A stretch of 64,000 nucleotides of DNA from Heliopora coerulea (Eukaryota > Cnidaria > Anthozoa > Scleralcyonacea > Helioporidae). The first letter of the stretch is position 1; each line of letters opens with the position of its first letter. A program made the translations under genes and the position numbers. Shown piece after piece: positions 42,845 to 51,864 of the stretch. The notes below the pieces were generated by a model. It saw only the letters and a list, made by a program, of their open reading frames with translations, made no database searches and had not been told where the DNA came from. Where the stretch lies: contig JASJOG010000333.1 in the NCBI GenBank assembly GCA_030142905.1, positions 155,001 to 219,000 on the forward strand, read 5' to 3'.

Positions 42845-44769
42845 TACAACTAAAAGTGAAGCAAGCAGTATCGGAGACGCTAAAGCATGGTAAAAAGAAA
42901 AACAATCGTATATCATTACTTTTTATTGGTCAAGGTCGTGTGGGAAAAACATCTTTGAAGAAAAGTCTTCTGGGTGAAGCGTCAAAAAGGAAAGAACCGA
43001 GCACAATCGGCATCGAATTTGACGTTGTTGAGGTACAAGAGAATGACAAATCCAATCCTTGGAAGCGTGCAAAAGATGATCAGTTCATGGCATCCAAAAC
43101 ATATACTGACAATGTCCTCGGAAAGGAAGTCGCCAGAACAATAGCTGAAGGTAAAAACGAGCCTGAAGAAGGAAGAGGTGGAAGCGCTGCTGGCGACGAA
43201 GATTATGGTGTCGACCTTGAAAGTGAATCTGGAGATCCAAGTGAAACTAAAAATGGAAGCGAAGAAGGAGCTGATGATGAAGTTGGACAGGGAGATAAAG
43301 ATCGAGCTAGAGCTGCAGATGAAGATGGAGCTACAGACGGAGCTACATATGGAGATGACTGCCGTAGCGACGTAGGTAGACGTGGAAGCGATGACGAAGG
43401 AAAAAGTGACACACCGGATAGTATGAAAGATCAACTTGACTATCACGTATCAGACGACTTAAAAAGCAAGATCGAACAAGAAATGAAAAACGTCGAGAGT
43501 TATCGTGATGACACCATGGACACAATTAGATTCATGTTGGGAGACGTTGGTGGCCAGTCAGTCTTCTACGACGTGCATTCGATAATGCTGAGGTTGAGAA
43601 CGCTATTTATACTTGTTGTTGATCTGTCAATGTCCTTTGACGACGAGGCACAGCCAAAGTTTGTGGAAAAGGGATCAACAAAGAGGGAGAGAGACCAAGG
43701 AAACCCTCTGCATGAAACGAACTTCGATTATGTTACAAAGTGGATGGCAGCTCTTCGTAACCTTAAAGTTAACGCGCAAAGTCTTAATCTTCCCAAAACT
43801 ATTCTTGTTTTTACCAAACCTGATGTGCTGAGACGTGGTGAGAAACTAGAGCAGAAGCTGAAGAAAGTTACTGAAGCTCTTGAGCAGAGGTTTGAGCGCA
43901 TTGGTTGCGGTTCGCTTATTGTCGCCAAGTATGTCATCAAGAACAAAGAGCCAAGGAATGCTGATGAGACCAGTGAGCTCGAAGCTCTACGAACAAAAAT
44001 CTTCGAAACAGCGCAAGATGTTTTGAAAGCTCAAGACGAAACCCCTGTAAGTTGGCTATTATTAGAACGTGCTCTGGATACGCAGAGGAGGTTGGAAAAG
44101 CTGAAAGACTGTCCACACTGGATGAAGCACGGAAACTGGGAGAACAATTTCAAGTGAACGAAACGTTCGACAAAGCAATGAAGTTCTTCCACGAGGAGAA
44201 CATAGTCGTCCATTTTGATGGAAATCCACCCATGAGCGACCTGGTTGTACTTGATCCAGCATGGATTGTAAAGCTGTTCACTCAAGTATTAACCGTTGTC
44301 CCGAAGCTTTCCTGGGGTATGGCTAATTCACGTGCTTGGAAAACGCTGACAACGGAAGGAGTGCTCGACTTCGGAAACCTTCCCAATCCGTTAGAGAACC
44401 ATAGCCAAGAGAAAGCCTTGAAAGATGTCATGGTTCGAGTGGGCTTGATCTGTCATTGGGGGAAAAACATCTATCTGGTTCCATCCATGGTGACTAAAAG
44501 ATCGGAGGAGAGCGATATTAAGAAAATGTTGTCGTCGAGTTTGCAGCCGTCACTGTACCTTAATTTCAAAGGTGATACTATTCCACTTGGACTTTGCACG
44601 CGAGTCCTCGTGGAAATATTGAAATGGGCCCGTGGTGATGTCTAACACGACGATGTCGAAATGCCTAAATTTCACTGCAACTACTGTCGCATTTTCATGT
44701 GTGAAAACAGCATTAAATATTCCGTGATTTTGGTCCGCCGTGTAACTGGAATCCAGGTTGCAATATCAG
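42845..44769 (+). pseudogene. Copy 2 exon 2: near-complete Roc GTPase and COR, frameshifted
   Basis: Roc motifs in order: G1 P-loop GQGRVGKTS (about 42931-42957); an acidic E/D/G/A-rich insert of about 110 residues (about 43141-43430); G3 GDVGGQSVFYDV (about 43540-43575); and G4 FTKPDVL (about 43810-43830), followed by a basic, charged helix. The COR domain follows (FFHEENIVVHFDG, VVLDPAWIVKLFTQVL, VGLICHWGKNIYLVPSMV). The exon is 1925 nt, one short of a multiple of three, while its borders are phase 1-1 as in copy 1. The break lies near 44100, between EKLK and the LSTLDEARKLGEQF segment that leads into COR. A TAA at 44643 replaces a GAA codon of copy 1. The long acidic insert inside Roc is unusual for the domain. 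Confidence 0.88.
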
Positions 44770-44878
44770 GTGTGAATGTCTGAAGTTTCTAACTGCATGT
44801 GCCAACAATTGAAAGTTGTTTCAAACAACTTGAAAATTCATTTTCATTTGTTTGTTTGTTTATTCATTTATCTTTTAG

Positions 44879-45187
44879 TTGATGACCAGACGATTGAAAG
44901 TAAGGACATCACAAGGAGTGTCTTGTCCGTCCTTCATGCCGCAATGACGAAAGTTCAGTCCTGTCCAAGCTACCAAGGTGTAAGATACGAGTTTGGTTTG
45001 AAATGTGATCTTTGCCTGGAGGAAAAGACCCCATGTTTGAGGCATGAAAAAGAAGCTTATACTGATGACGACTGCGTATGCATTCTAAGTCTATAATGCT
45101 TAAAGAAGGAATTTGCTGTATGTCCAAGAAACCGTTCCGGCAAGAATTCTTCGAAGCTTCATAAAACAATTTGGGTAAATGTCACAG
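44879..45187 (+). pseudogene. Copy 2 exon 3: Cys-rich segment with a stop
   Basis: It has the same 309-nt phase 1-1 exon structure as copy 1. The Cys pattern is kept up to CVCILSL, where TAA (45094-45096) replaces a GAA codon. One downstream cysteine is also changed (TCGAAGCTTCATAAAACA where copy 1 encodes SKHHET). Confidence 0.8.
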
Positions 45188-45199
45188 GTAAAAAAATGT

Positions 45200-45385
45200 G
45201 CTTTTCGTAGAGTTAAGAAACTTCGTGGTAAAGTGAGGAAGTCTGATGATTTGAACAGGAATTTGTGGAGGTGCATCGTGAAAATTTTATGTGGAACTTG
45301 CTTCGGATCTCTTGGGTACCCCTTTCCAGCAAAAGGTGTTGATTTCATTTGTTTCAGTTGTGAAGCCGTGATCATTGTCCGTTGA
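45200..45385 (+). other. Conserved CxxC...CxxC reading frame directly after exon 3 (possible alternative 3' end)
   Basis: Straight after the exon 3 donor, a frame encodes RRVKKLRGKVRKSDDLNRNL and then ILCGTCFGSLGYPFPAKG and FICFSCEAVIIVR before a stop at 45385, a zinc-ribbon-like CxxC-x15-20-CxxC layout. The copy 1 equivalent (22230-22415) keeps the pattern but has one extra T near 22360. In both copies a small change near the donor separates it from exon 3. It may be the remnant of a retained-intron isoform ending without the Death domain. Confidence 0.4.
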
Positions 45386-45792
45386 TGTGCAAATAGTGAC
45401 CAAAGTTTAAGCTGTAATTTCATCATCTTTCATATTATTCTCTTGCTTAGTCATAGCCAATGAGGATTCCGACCCCTACGTAATACTACATAATACTGTA
45501 TATAAATGATAGTATGGTCGGTCAACATCGATCGTGGCCTTGTCAATGGAGTAGTCTTTATCAACCTTAAAAAGTTTTTGACAGCATCAACAACAATATT
45601 GTCACACATAAACATCAAAATTATGTTGATAACCTAACCATAAATGCAATGTAAAGATAGGTGGTTGAATTCAACAAATCAGTAATTTTTGTGCATGCCC
45701 TATTTGCTTGTAGTTGAAAATGCCCGTAGGCAATTTCTGTGTGTCAATCTTGGAGCGAAGACTTCATTCTAAGAAACTTCTTTATTCAACAG

Positions 45793-45849
45793 GTACTGAC
45801 TCGAGGAAAGGTTTACCTACTGAAGAAGACATGGATTCCAAAGAGACGA
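45793..45849 (+). CDS. Copy 2 exon 4: single 57-nt linker cassette
   Basis: Bordered by TATTCAACAG and GTAAGC, phase 1-1, coding TDSRKGLPTEEDMDSKET. It matches cassette 4a of copy 1; there is no second cassette. Confidence 0.55.
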
Positions 45850-46477
45850 GTAAGCATGTTTCTTTTACTCCATGTGTTCTCTCCCACTCCATCTAACCAT
45901 GAACAATTTCGATACTTGTCGAAATGCCGATTATTTGCTTGGCTTCCTCCATTCGCGAGCTAAAAGTATGCTCCTAAGCATCAACTTATTAAACTAATGT
46001 TGGAAAATTTCATAAGTAGTCACTTTTCTGTATAAAGTAAAGACTTCATGTTAATGAAATCAACTGGCCATTGACTAATGCTTAATACAATTTTTCTGTT
46101 GGAAGTATGCAAATGTGTGAAAATGTGGAAAGTATAGAAAAACCTAGGGTTGTGAACGAAATTTAAATGAATTCAAGAAGCTGATCATGGTTTGTAACAC
46201 GGAAAATAATACATTATGGCGTATATTAAGGGGCTCGTTACGCGGAAGGGATTCAGCCCAGGCTCAAATGTCAGCTCGGCAATCTGGGATAAAACTTAAA
46301 GGCTGAGGCCGGGTTGAAATTTTCGCCGCGTAATGATAACTAAATTTTTAAAGTGATTTTTTAGGGAAGGTCAAGCTAATATACGAGTCCTGTTTGAAAT
46401 TTTCCACATATAATCAGCCACTGAATGGGTAAACATCTCGGTTATCTATAGTTGAACCTCTTGCTTGATTTTGATAG

Positions 46478-46782
46478 AGCGTCAAGAACAACAAAGGCCA
46501 CCAGATCATCTTCAACAAAAAGAAATCGTTCCAATAGCACGAGAAATTCCCAGGATATGGAAGGAGTTAGCCAATCTTACAGAGCTAATTGGAACTGGTG
46601 AGATTGAGAATATCATTTACTCCCGATGTGGTGAGGACGAAATTCATAAAGCTCGCACAATGCTTACCAGATATATTGAAAGAGGAGGAACTAGACAAAC
46701 GTTAGCTGATGCACTAGAGAAGCTCAAAATGTCCGTTCTAGCCCAGCATGTCTTGTCTGGATATTTTATCAATGATCAATAA
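46478..46782 (+). CDS. Copy 2 exon 5: Death domain and stop
   Basis: Intact Death domain (LQQKEIVPIAREIPRIWKEL, LIGTGEIENIIYSRCGEDEI, RTMLTRYIERGGTRQTLA, DALEKLKMSVLAQHVL) ending NDQ, then TAA, with the acceptor TTTTGATAG as in copy 1. It has several replacements relative to copy 1, mostly at surface positions. The frame is undamaged even though upstream exons are broken, which could reflect recent decay or continued use as a separate unit. Confidence 0.85.
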
Positions 46783-47172
46783 GTCGATTTTAACTACTTA
46801 ATTTATTTTTAGAAATACAGTTTGATGTAAAAAGTACCTTAAGCGGTATTAATTTTTAGTAAAATATGTAAAAATTGACTCCAATCTTGGTAAAAGCGAA
46901 ATAAACTGGAGAGAAATTTATTATTTCACTTTTGATTGGTTCTCTTTCCCATTTTCAACTGTGTTGTCGTCGTCGGATGTTGCTGTTTACCTTACCTCTT
47001 AACTCGCTCAGTTTGCTTCTTGATTCCACCAGTGAAACATTGTGTACAGTATTTTTGTACAGCTAGCTTCAAACAAAAGCAGCCACTAATATTGCAGCAC
47101 GTTTCGTTATCCGAAATTTTTCAACGTAGAAACTTAATTCTCTTTAAATGTCGTTAAAATCTGTTCCAAGAC

Positions 47173-47330
47173 TTTCCCGCCAAAACTCATCGGTCCGGAA
47201 TAAAAACGATATTGGACCGGACTGTCTAATACAGACTTGGACTGGCCATTGTGCCATCGTACCGTAGAACAATAGTCAATCATCGTTCTGTGGCGAGATG
47301 GCACAATGTCCAGTCCAAGCCTGGTCTAAT
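47173..47330. repeat. Inverted relative of the 24.34-kb repeat, with internal palindromic words
   Basis: CAAAACTCATCGGTCCGGAA matches, inverted, the repeat near 24.43 kb. The following part has complementary words: AGACTTGGACTGGCCATTG near 47231 against TGTCCAGTCCAAGCC near 47309, with CATCGTACCGTAGAACAATA between. It suggests a short hairpin element of about 110 bp. Confidence 0.5.
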
Positions 47331-47431
47331 ATGGTTAAATATCATTACGTTCAGCAACCAATCTATTTCAGAATCATCCTCAGGGTAACATGAAATGAAT
47401 TGACCTACACTGATAAAGTCAACTAGAAAAG

Positions 47432-47503
47432 TTGACTAGAGCGGGATTCGAACTCGCATCTCCGGGTTACCGGACCACTGGTCTACCAATTGAGCTATCG
47501 AAT
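47432..47503 (-). ncRNA. tRNA-like module, left arm of foldback 3
   Basis: Read on the minus strand: A-box TAGCTCAATTGG (47486-47497) and B-box AGTTCGAATCC (47444-47454), with an acceptor-like CTCTAGTCAA at its 3' end. It resembles a tRNA more closely than the other modules, but there is no good pairing at the 5' acceptor end. A tRNA-derived SINE head is the best reading. Confidence 0.55.
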
Positions 47504-47695
47504 CAACTGGAAACAGTATGCTCGTTTTATCCAATCTAAGTTCACGAGAGATTCTCACGACAACTTAACGCTCGGTATTCATGAGGATGTGCAGTGTTTC
47601 GACTCTATTTCAGAATCATCATCCGAGTAACATGAACAGAATATTTCATATTTTGCATTTAAATTGCATAAAACGAGGATACTGTTCCCAGATAA

Positions 47696-47767
47696 CTCGA
47701 TAGCTCAATTGCTAGAGCAGCGATCCGATTACCCGGTGGTACGAGTTCGGATAACGCTCTAGTTAAC
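47696..47767 (+). ncRNA. tRNA-like module, right arm of foldback 3 (degenerate B-box)
   Basis: A-box TAGCTCAATTG (47701-47711) is good; the B-box region reads GAGTTCGGATAA and has lost the consensus. A pol III transcript from this arm is less likely than from the left arm. Confidence 0.5.
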
Positions 47768-48054
47768 TTTTCTAGTTGACTTTAGCAGTGTAGGTCAATT
47801 CATGAAATATTTAGGAACCAATCAGCGCACGTAATTTTGCGCACGTCACACGAACCGAAAAATAAGCTCATCCATATAATAGATGATAAAAACTTCTTTT
47901 ATGATCTTTATATTTTTTGTTAAAAGTTCTCTCAAAATGCTGGAAATAACGTTTCGCCGCTTCAAAAATCAAAAAATTTCCTGCCCAGCATGCTATTCCC
48001 TAATCATTAAACAGTTTAGAGGCCTGGGACCCAACTAATCATTGAGGGACACTC

Positions 48055-48198
48055 AGTGAACTCTATAAAAAGACTGGAACGATAACTCCTTATGCCCGGC
48101 TGTATGATTTGATGAAGCCAAAGTTCCGGCCACTGAAGGGAGCCATGCACGTCTGAAGTGTGCAAAACAGTGTGAGGCGTCTTTTTATAGAGTTCACT
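48055..48198. repeat. 144-bp element with perfect 20-bp terminal inverted repeats
   Basis: AGTGAACTCTATAAAAAGAC at 48055-48074 is the exact reverse complement of 48179-48198. The sequence between has no coding capacity. It may be a miniature DNA element, or part of the border of the gypsy-like element that follows. Confidence 0.7.
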
Positions 48199-48329
48199 TG
48201 GCGGCCTCCATATCCACCACTGTCGTCACTAGGTGACTTCTTCGAGAGTCGCGCATTATAATTCCAGCCAATCTTCGAATGTCCACGCTACAGTTAACAC
48301 ACAAAAGACGTCAACGTATCTTTAGAACC

Positions 48330-49275
48330 AAACATTGAAGGAAAAGGTGTGGTGGCATGGCACCGACAGAGGTGTGGAACACTTAATCCGCTCCTACATT
48401 TCGTGTCAAGCTCAAGGACCAATACCAAGTCCAGAAACTCACCACATGTCACCAATACAAGCAACTCCATGGAGTGTTTTACATACTGATTTGTGCGGGC
48501 CGTTTTCGACTGGCAAATTCTTTCTCGTTTTAATTGATTCATGTTCCCGTCAGCCGAAAGTTTCCATAATAAAGAGCACGACTACGGGGGCCATAATTAA
48601 GAAAATGAAATCATGTTTTGCTACGCAAGGGCTACCTGTAGAAATTATTACCGACAATGGGTCACAATTTACATCAGAGGAATTCGAATAGTATTGCAGC
48701 GCTTATGGGATCAAGCACCGCCATGTGACCCCCATACTGTCTTCAAGCCAATTCAGAGATCGTGCAATTCAAATGCACAACTGAGAAAACCATACGAGCC
48801 GCCCAAGCCGAAGGAAAGAATTGGAGAAACAAGCTAGACATCTTTTTACTTAACCACCAATCCACAGCCCATAGTGCGACAGGTAGAACTCCTGCAGTTC
48901 TTCTATTTGGAAGGAATATTTACACGAAATTACCATCGCTTCCTGGACAGACGGAAGGAGTTCCCGAATTCGGATTTGTTCTTCATTCCGTCATGGATTA
49001 AGACAGCATTCGAAAGCAGAAGATTAAGGAATACGCAGACAAGAACAGACATGCAGCTTCTTCTGACATAAGAAAGGGTGACGAAGTACTCCTCAGACAG
49101 AACCGGCAATCTAAGTTGTTGAGCACGTACAACCGGAAAGCATACACCGTCGAAGGAAAGAAGGGTACAAGTTTATTGCTAAGAAGGCCGAACGAGCCAC
49201 AGATAATCAGGAATTTCACAGCAGTTTATGAAGTACCACCATCAAAAGATAGTATAAAAGGCACGAATTTACCCG
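48330..49275 (+). pseudogene. Ty3/gypsy-type retrotransposon integrase fragment
   Basis: The frame at 48335-48691 shows the end of the zinc-binding region (HLIRSYISCQAQGP), then the integrase core with PWSVLHTDLCGPFSTGKFFL (first catalytic D), IITDNGSQFTSEEFE (second D) and the usual spacing between them. A stop follows at 48690. The core and C-terminal region continue in other frames: the LLNHQSTAHSATGRTPAVLL block (48840-48900), then KGDEVLLRQN near 49075. Reverse transcriptase, protease and gag were not found, and no LTR pair is visible. It is a broken tail of a pol gene. An endogenous copy of a related retroelement class is equally possible; the fragment is non-functional either way. Confidence 0.82.
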
Positions 49276-49635
49276 CGAATACAGGTCTTGGGTAAGAGGA
49301 ATACATGAAGGACGAAATGAGAAATGAAACAATGCAACAAAAGGCACGAATGCCTCTAATACTACGGATTTTAGAAATACAAGAGAAAACGAACAATCGT
49401 TTATGAATTTTGTACATTTAAAAAACCATTACGTCTTTTAATTTTTTCTTGTGTTAGAGCTAAATTTTTTTCTTTGCTAAGAGGAGATGTAGTGTTCGGT
49501 AAGTCACGTTGGAAGGAAAGAAAGGCGGGAAAAAGAGACCGGTGAGATTATGTAAACAAAGTGTAATGAATCGTTAAATGGGTAATAAAATAAATGAACG
49601 TTATATAACGGTCTTGAGATTCAGGAATATTCTGA

Positions 49636-49765
49636 ATGTTAGAGTTAGCACTAGGATTATGTTTAGGGTTATAGAGAGGATTCGGGTTAGGGTTAGGGTT
49701 AGTTCTAATCCTAAACGTTACCCTACCCCAATCCTAACACTGATTCTAATCCTAATCCTAAATGT
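49636..49765. repeat. Inverted telomere-like tracts (TTAGGG then CCTAA)
   Basis: GGGTTAGGGTTAGGGTTAG (49684-49702) is followed at once by TAATCCTAAACG, CCTACCCCAATCCTAA and CTAATCCTAATCCTAA. The two opposing tracts form a head-to-head arrangement about 100 bp long. It could fold back, or could mark an old break repair or fusion scar. Confidence 0.7.
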
Positions 49766-49799
49766 TGACGTGTCACCACCCGGTGATAATTGAACCAAA

Positions 49800-51655
49800 A
49801 CCGCAGCACCTGCTTTCAAAATTCCAAATCTTCTATCTTATTTAGTACCCAGTACTGCCCGGTCATCTCCTCCTGATAATATATTGTTGCCTGTTGCCTA
49901 TTATTGTTGTCACGACCCTAACCTGTCTATACGAAAATAACAGCAACATGTTACGTCACGAATCCAATAAAGTTAATAAATGACTTACATCATCACACTC
50001 CTCTCCTATCTTGTTTACTATACAATTTTTAGTCGTATATAGATGGTCCTCCAGTGTTTGCACCAGTGGTGGCTGATAGTAATCACATATATCACTGATT
50101 CTCTTTTGACTGTGCACAGGTGGGTGGCCAAGGGTGAACCTAGCGAAGCTGTGCCCTCATAAGTAAATCGACTGATGAAAGTGTTGCCTGTAATATTCCA
50201 CAAAATATCTTAGACGTCCTAGAATCCGTATCAGGGGGGCCTAAGATACCAAATTAAACTAGTAAACTTACTCTTAGCATCAGAATTCTTGGCAGTCCTG
50301 CTTTGAGTTCCAATTTCTAAGTAGATCCTCACCCCGTGAAAAAAGAATTTTAAAAAAAATATAGGTCTGGTGGGGCAACTGACTGTAAGAACTTTGTTTG
50401 AAACATTGCCTCTATTTGGTGGATGGATAGTGGTTCACCAGGCAGTGGCTCCTGCTCATTGCCCTCGCTTGATCAACTTTATGGAGGCTCTTTGTCAATA
50501 CCAAGGTAACAGTTCATTGTACTGTCATGACTCCTCTGCTCAGCGTGGACAGACGTACATTTTTGCGTGGCAAACTGGGAACTCAAACCATGGCTACGGA
50601 AAATTTTGTCTTTGGGAGAAAACCTACTTGTTTTGTTTTACATTTTAGGCGCACGGGATTCAGACCAGGAGCGTAGTAAGATATTTTGTGTAATATTTCA
50701 TGAAATAACTTTATCATGGCAGTAAAATAAGAAGGGTACAGGTTTCCCCTGTTCCCTACCTTAATCACACCACTGTCTTGGCCGCCGTACTTCTCTCTAA
50801 TTTGACAACTTACTGGTTCCGTTTGTACAACAGAAATTTGAGGACACCGACGGGAATTTCGAAGCTTGCTCTAAATCTTTACTGTGGCACTTCTTTATTA
50901 CCATATCATTGATATGATAACTTGTTGTGATGGACTTGTTCATTTGATTTTAATTTCTTACTTGTTGCTCTTGTGAATCTTTAATCTTCTTTCTTGTCTT
51001 TTGTACAACTTTCTCCCACTTCTTGGCGTTCTACTGCAATAATCTTGTCACTTTTTCTCTGTCGGTAAGTCATTTTCATCGCTATCTATCATCATTTTCG
51101 TAATCCTACAAAGGAAACAAAAACTATGCCGGTCTGTTTGGGGGCTTTTTGGGGGTTTACTTTTTTTTAATTTTTAAACACTGTTCAAGAGGACTAATTC
51201 CTGTGGTTGCGGAAGGCTCTGAATTGATGCCATACGCTACCATTTGCAGCATTACTGCTGAAGTGTCAGGGTAATTAACCAAAAACCACCACCAGACAGT
51301 TATTCAGAGTTTCCTTCTGACAATTTATTCTCCCAGAAATTTTAGATACCAAGAACTACTAAGCACTTATGTAAACCCAAGCTGCTCACAAACTGTTTTT
51401 AATAAAGTTGACGAAAAATGTGTTCCGTTATCAGACTGAATTGTTTTTTTTAATTTAGGAATGTCAAACATAAACATCCATCACTAAACTAAGGCTTCGG
51501 CTGCTGACATCGCCATCTGATCTTTTGTTGGAATATCCTTGAAAAAATTTCTCATGCAATTTCACCTCATCTCAATCATATTTAACACGTCAATTGTTTT
51601 AATCCCATATTCGAAATGAAAATTATATATACGAAATTATTTTTCAAATGCGGGT
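49800..51655. other. Stretch without a recognised gene
   Basis: An open frame at 50370-50648 (plus) has protein-like composition but no domain that I recognise. No RNA gene or repeat array was seen. Confidence 0.4.
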
Positions 51656-51660
51656 CCTCC

Positions 51661-51845
51661 ATTTCATATGTGACATGCATGTTTCAAACACCAACATTTG
51701 ACAGGTGAAAATTTGAACTAGGTCATTTCATATGTGAATTAAGTATTTCTTATGTGAAAACGTTCCCATTTCATATGTGAACGGAAAAATTTCGTCCGTA
51801 AAAATGTTCCAATTCCAAATGTTTTTCACATTTCAAACGATATCT
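51661..51845. repeat. Cluster of ATTTCATATGTGAA words
   Basis: Near-palindromic 14-base words at 51661, 51725, 51745 (ATTTCTTATGTGAA) and 51768, with further TTTCACATTTCAAACG-type variants to about 51840. They are spaced irregularly by 20-64 bases, which differs from a plain tandem array. A multi-site binding cluster or decayed satellite are both possible. Confidence 0.6.
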
Positions 51846-51864
51846 TAGATTTTCATAAGGGTAA

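Larger units (their letters stand above)
41070..46782 (+). pseudogene. Ankyrin - Roc-COR - Cys-rich - Death protein gene, copy 2 (multiple lesions)
   Basis: Exons by alignment to copy 1: 41070-41476, 42845-44769, 44879-45187, 45793-45849 and 46478-46782. It preserves the most complete Roc domain of the pair, but it has a TAA at 41115-41117 in exon 1, rearranged ankyrin repeats, and a destroyed exon 2 acceptor (CATTG where copy 1 has CATAG). It also has a one-base frame change near 44100 between Roc and COR, a TAA at 44643-44645 near the end of COR, and a TAA at 45094-45096 in exon 3. The cassette and Death exons are intact. Taken together this is a pseudogene, although separate internal promoters or alternative splicing could still express parts. 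Confidence 0.88.
39669..46905 (+). repeat. Segmental duplication, copy 2
   Basis: Direct copy of 17550-24160, starting abruptly within the piggyBac sequence. It keeps the same intron-exon layout, including matching stretches of upstream non-coding DNA (for example the AAGATGGCGAC motif at about 40185). It has an extra 0.8 kb in exon 2 relative to copy 1, lacks one linker-cassette duplication, and has a rearranged exon 1 with an internal palindrome. Confidence 0.92.
47398..47802. mobile_element. Foldback element 3: inverted tRNA-like modules of a different family
   Basis: Left arm about 47398-47530 and right arm about 47668-47802 are reverse complements over about 130 bp (outer words AATTGACCTACACTG and CAGTGTAGGTCAATT; inner words CTCGTTTTAT and ATAAAACGAG). 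Each arm has a tRNA-like module. The central part repeats the left flank (CTATTTCAGAATCATC at 47363 and 47604, followed by GAGTAACATGAA-type sequence). The layout is the same as in foldbacks 1 and 2, but the tRNA-like sequence differs. Confidence 0.78.

Noticed and set aside
50370..50648. Possible exon with codons for a 92-residue peptide
   Set aside because: No recognisable domain, no matching splice partners and no conserved motif; left as an unassigned frame.
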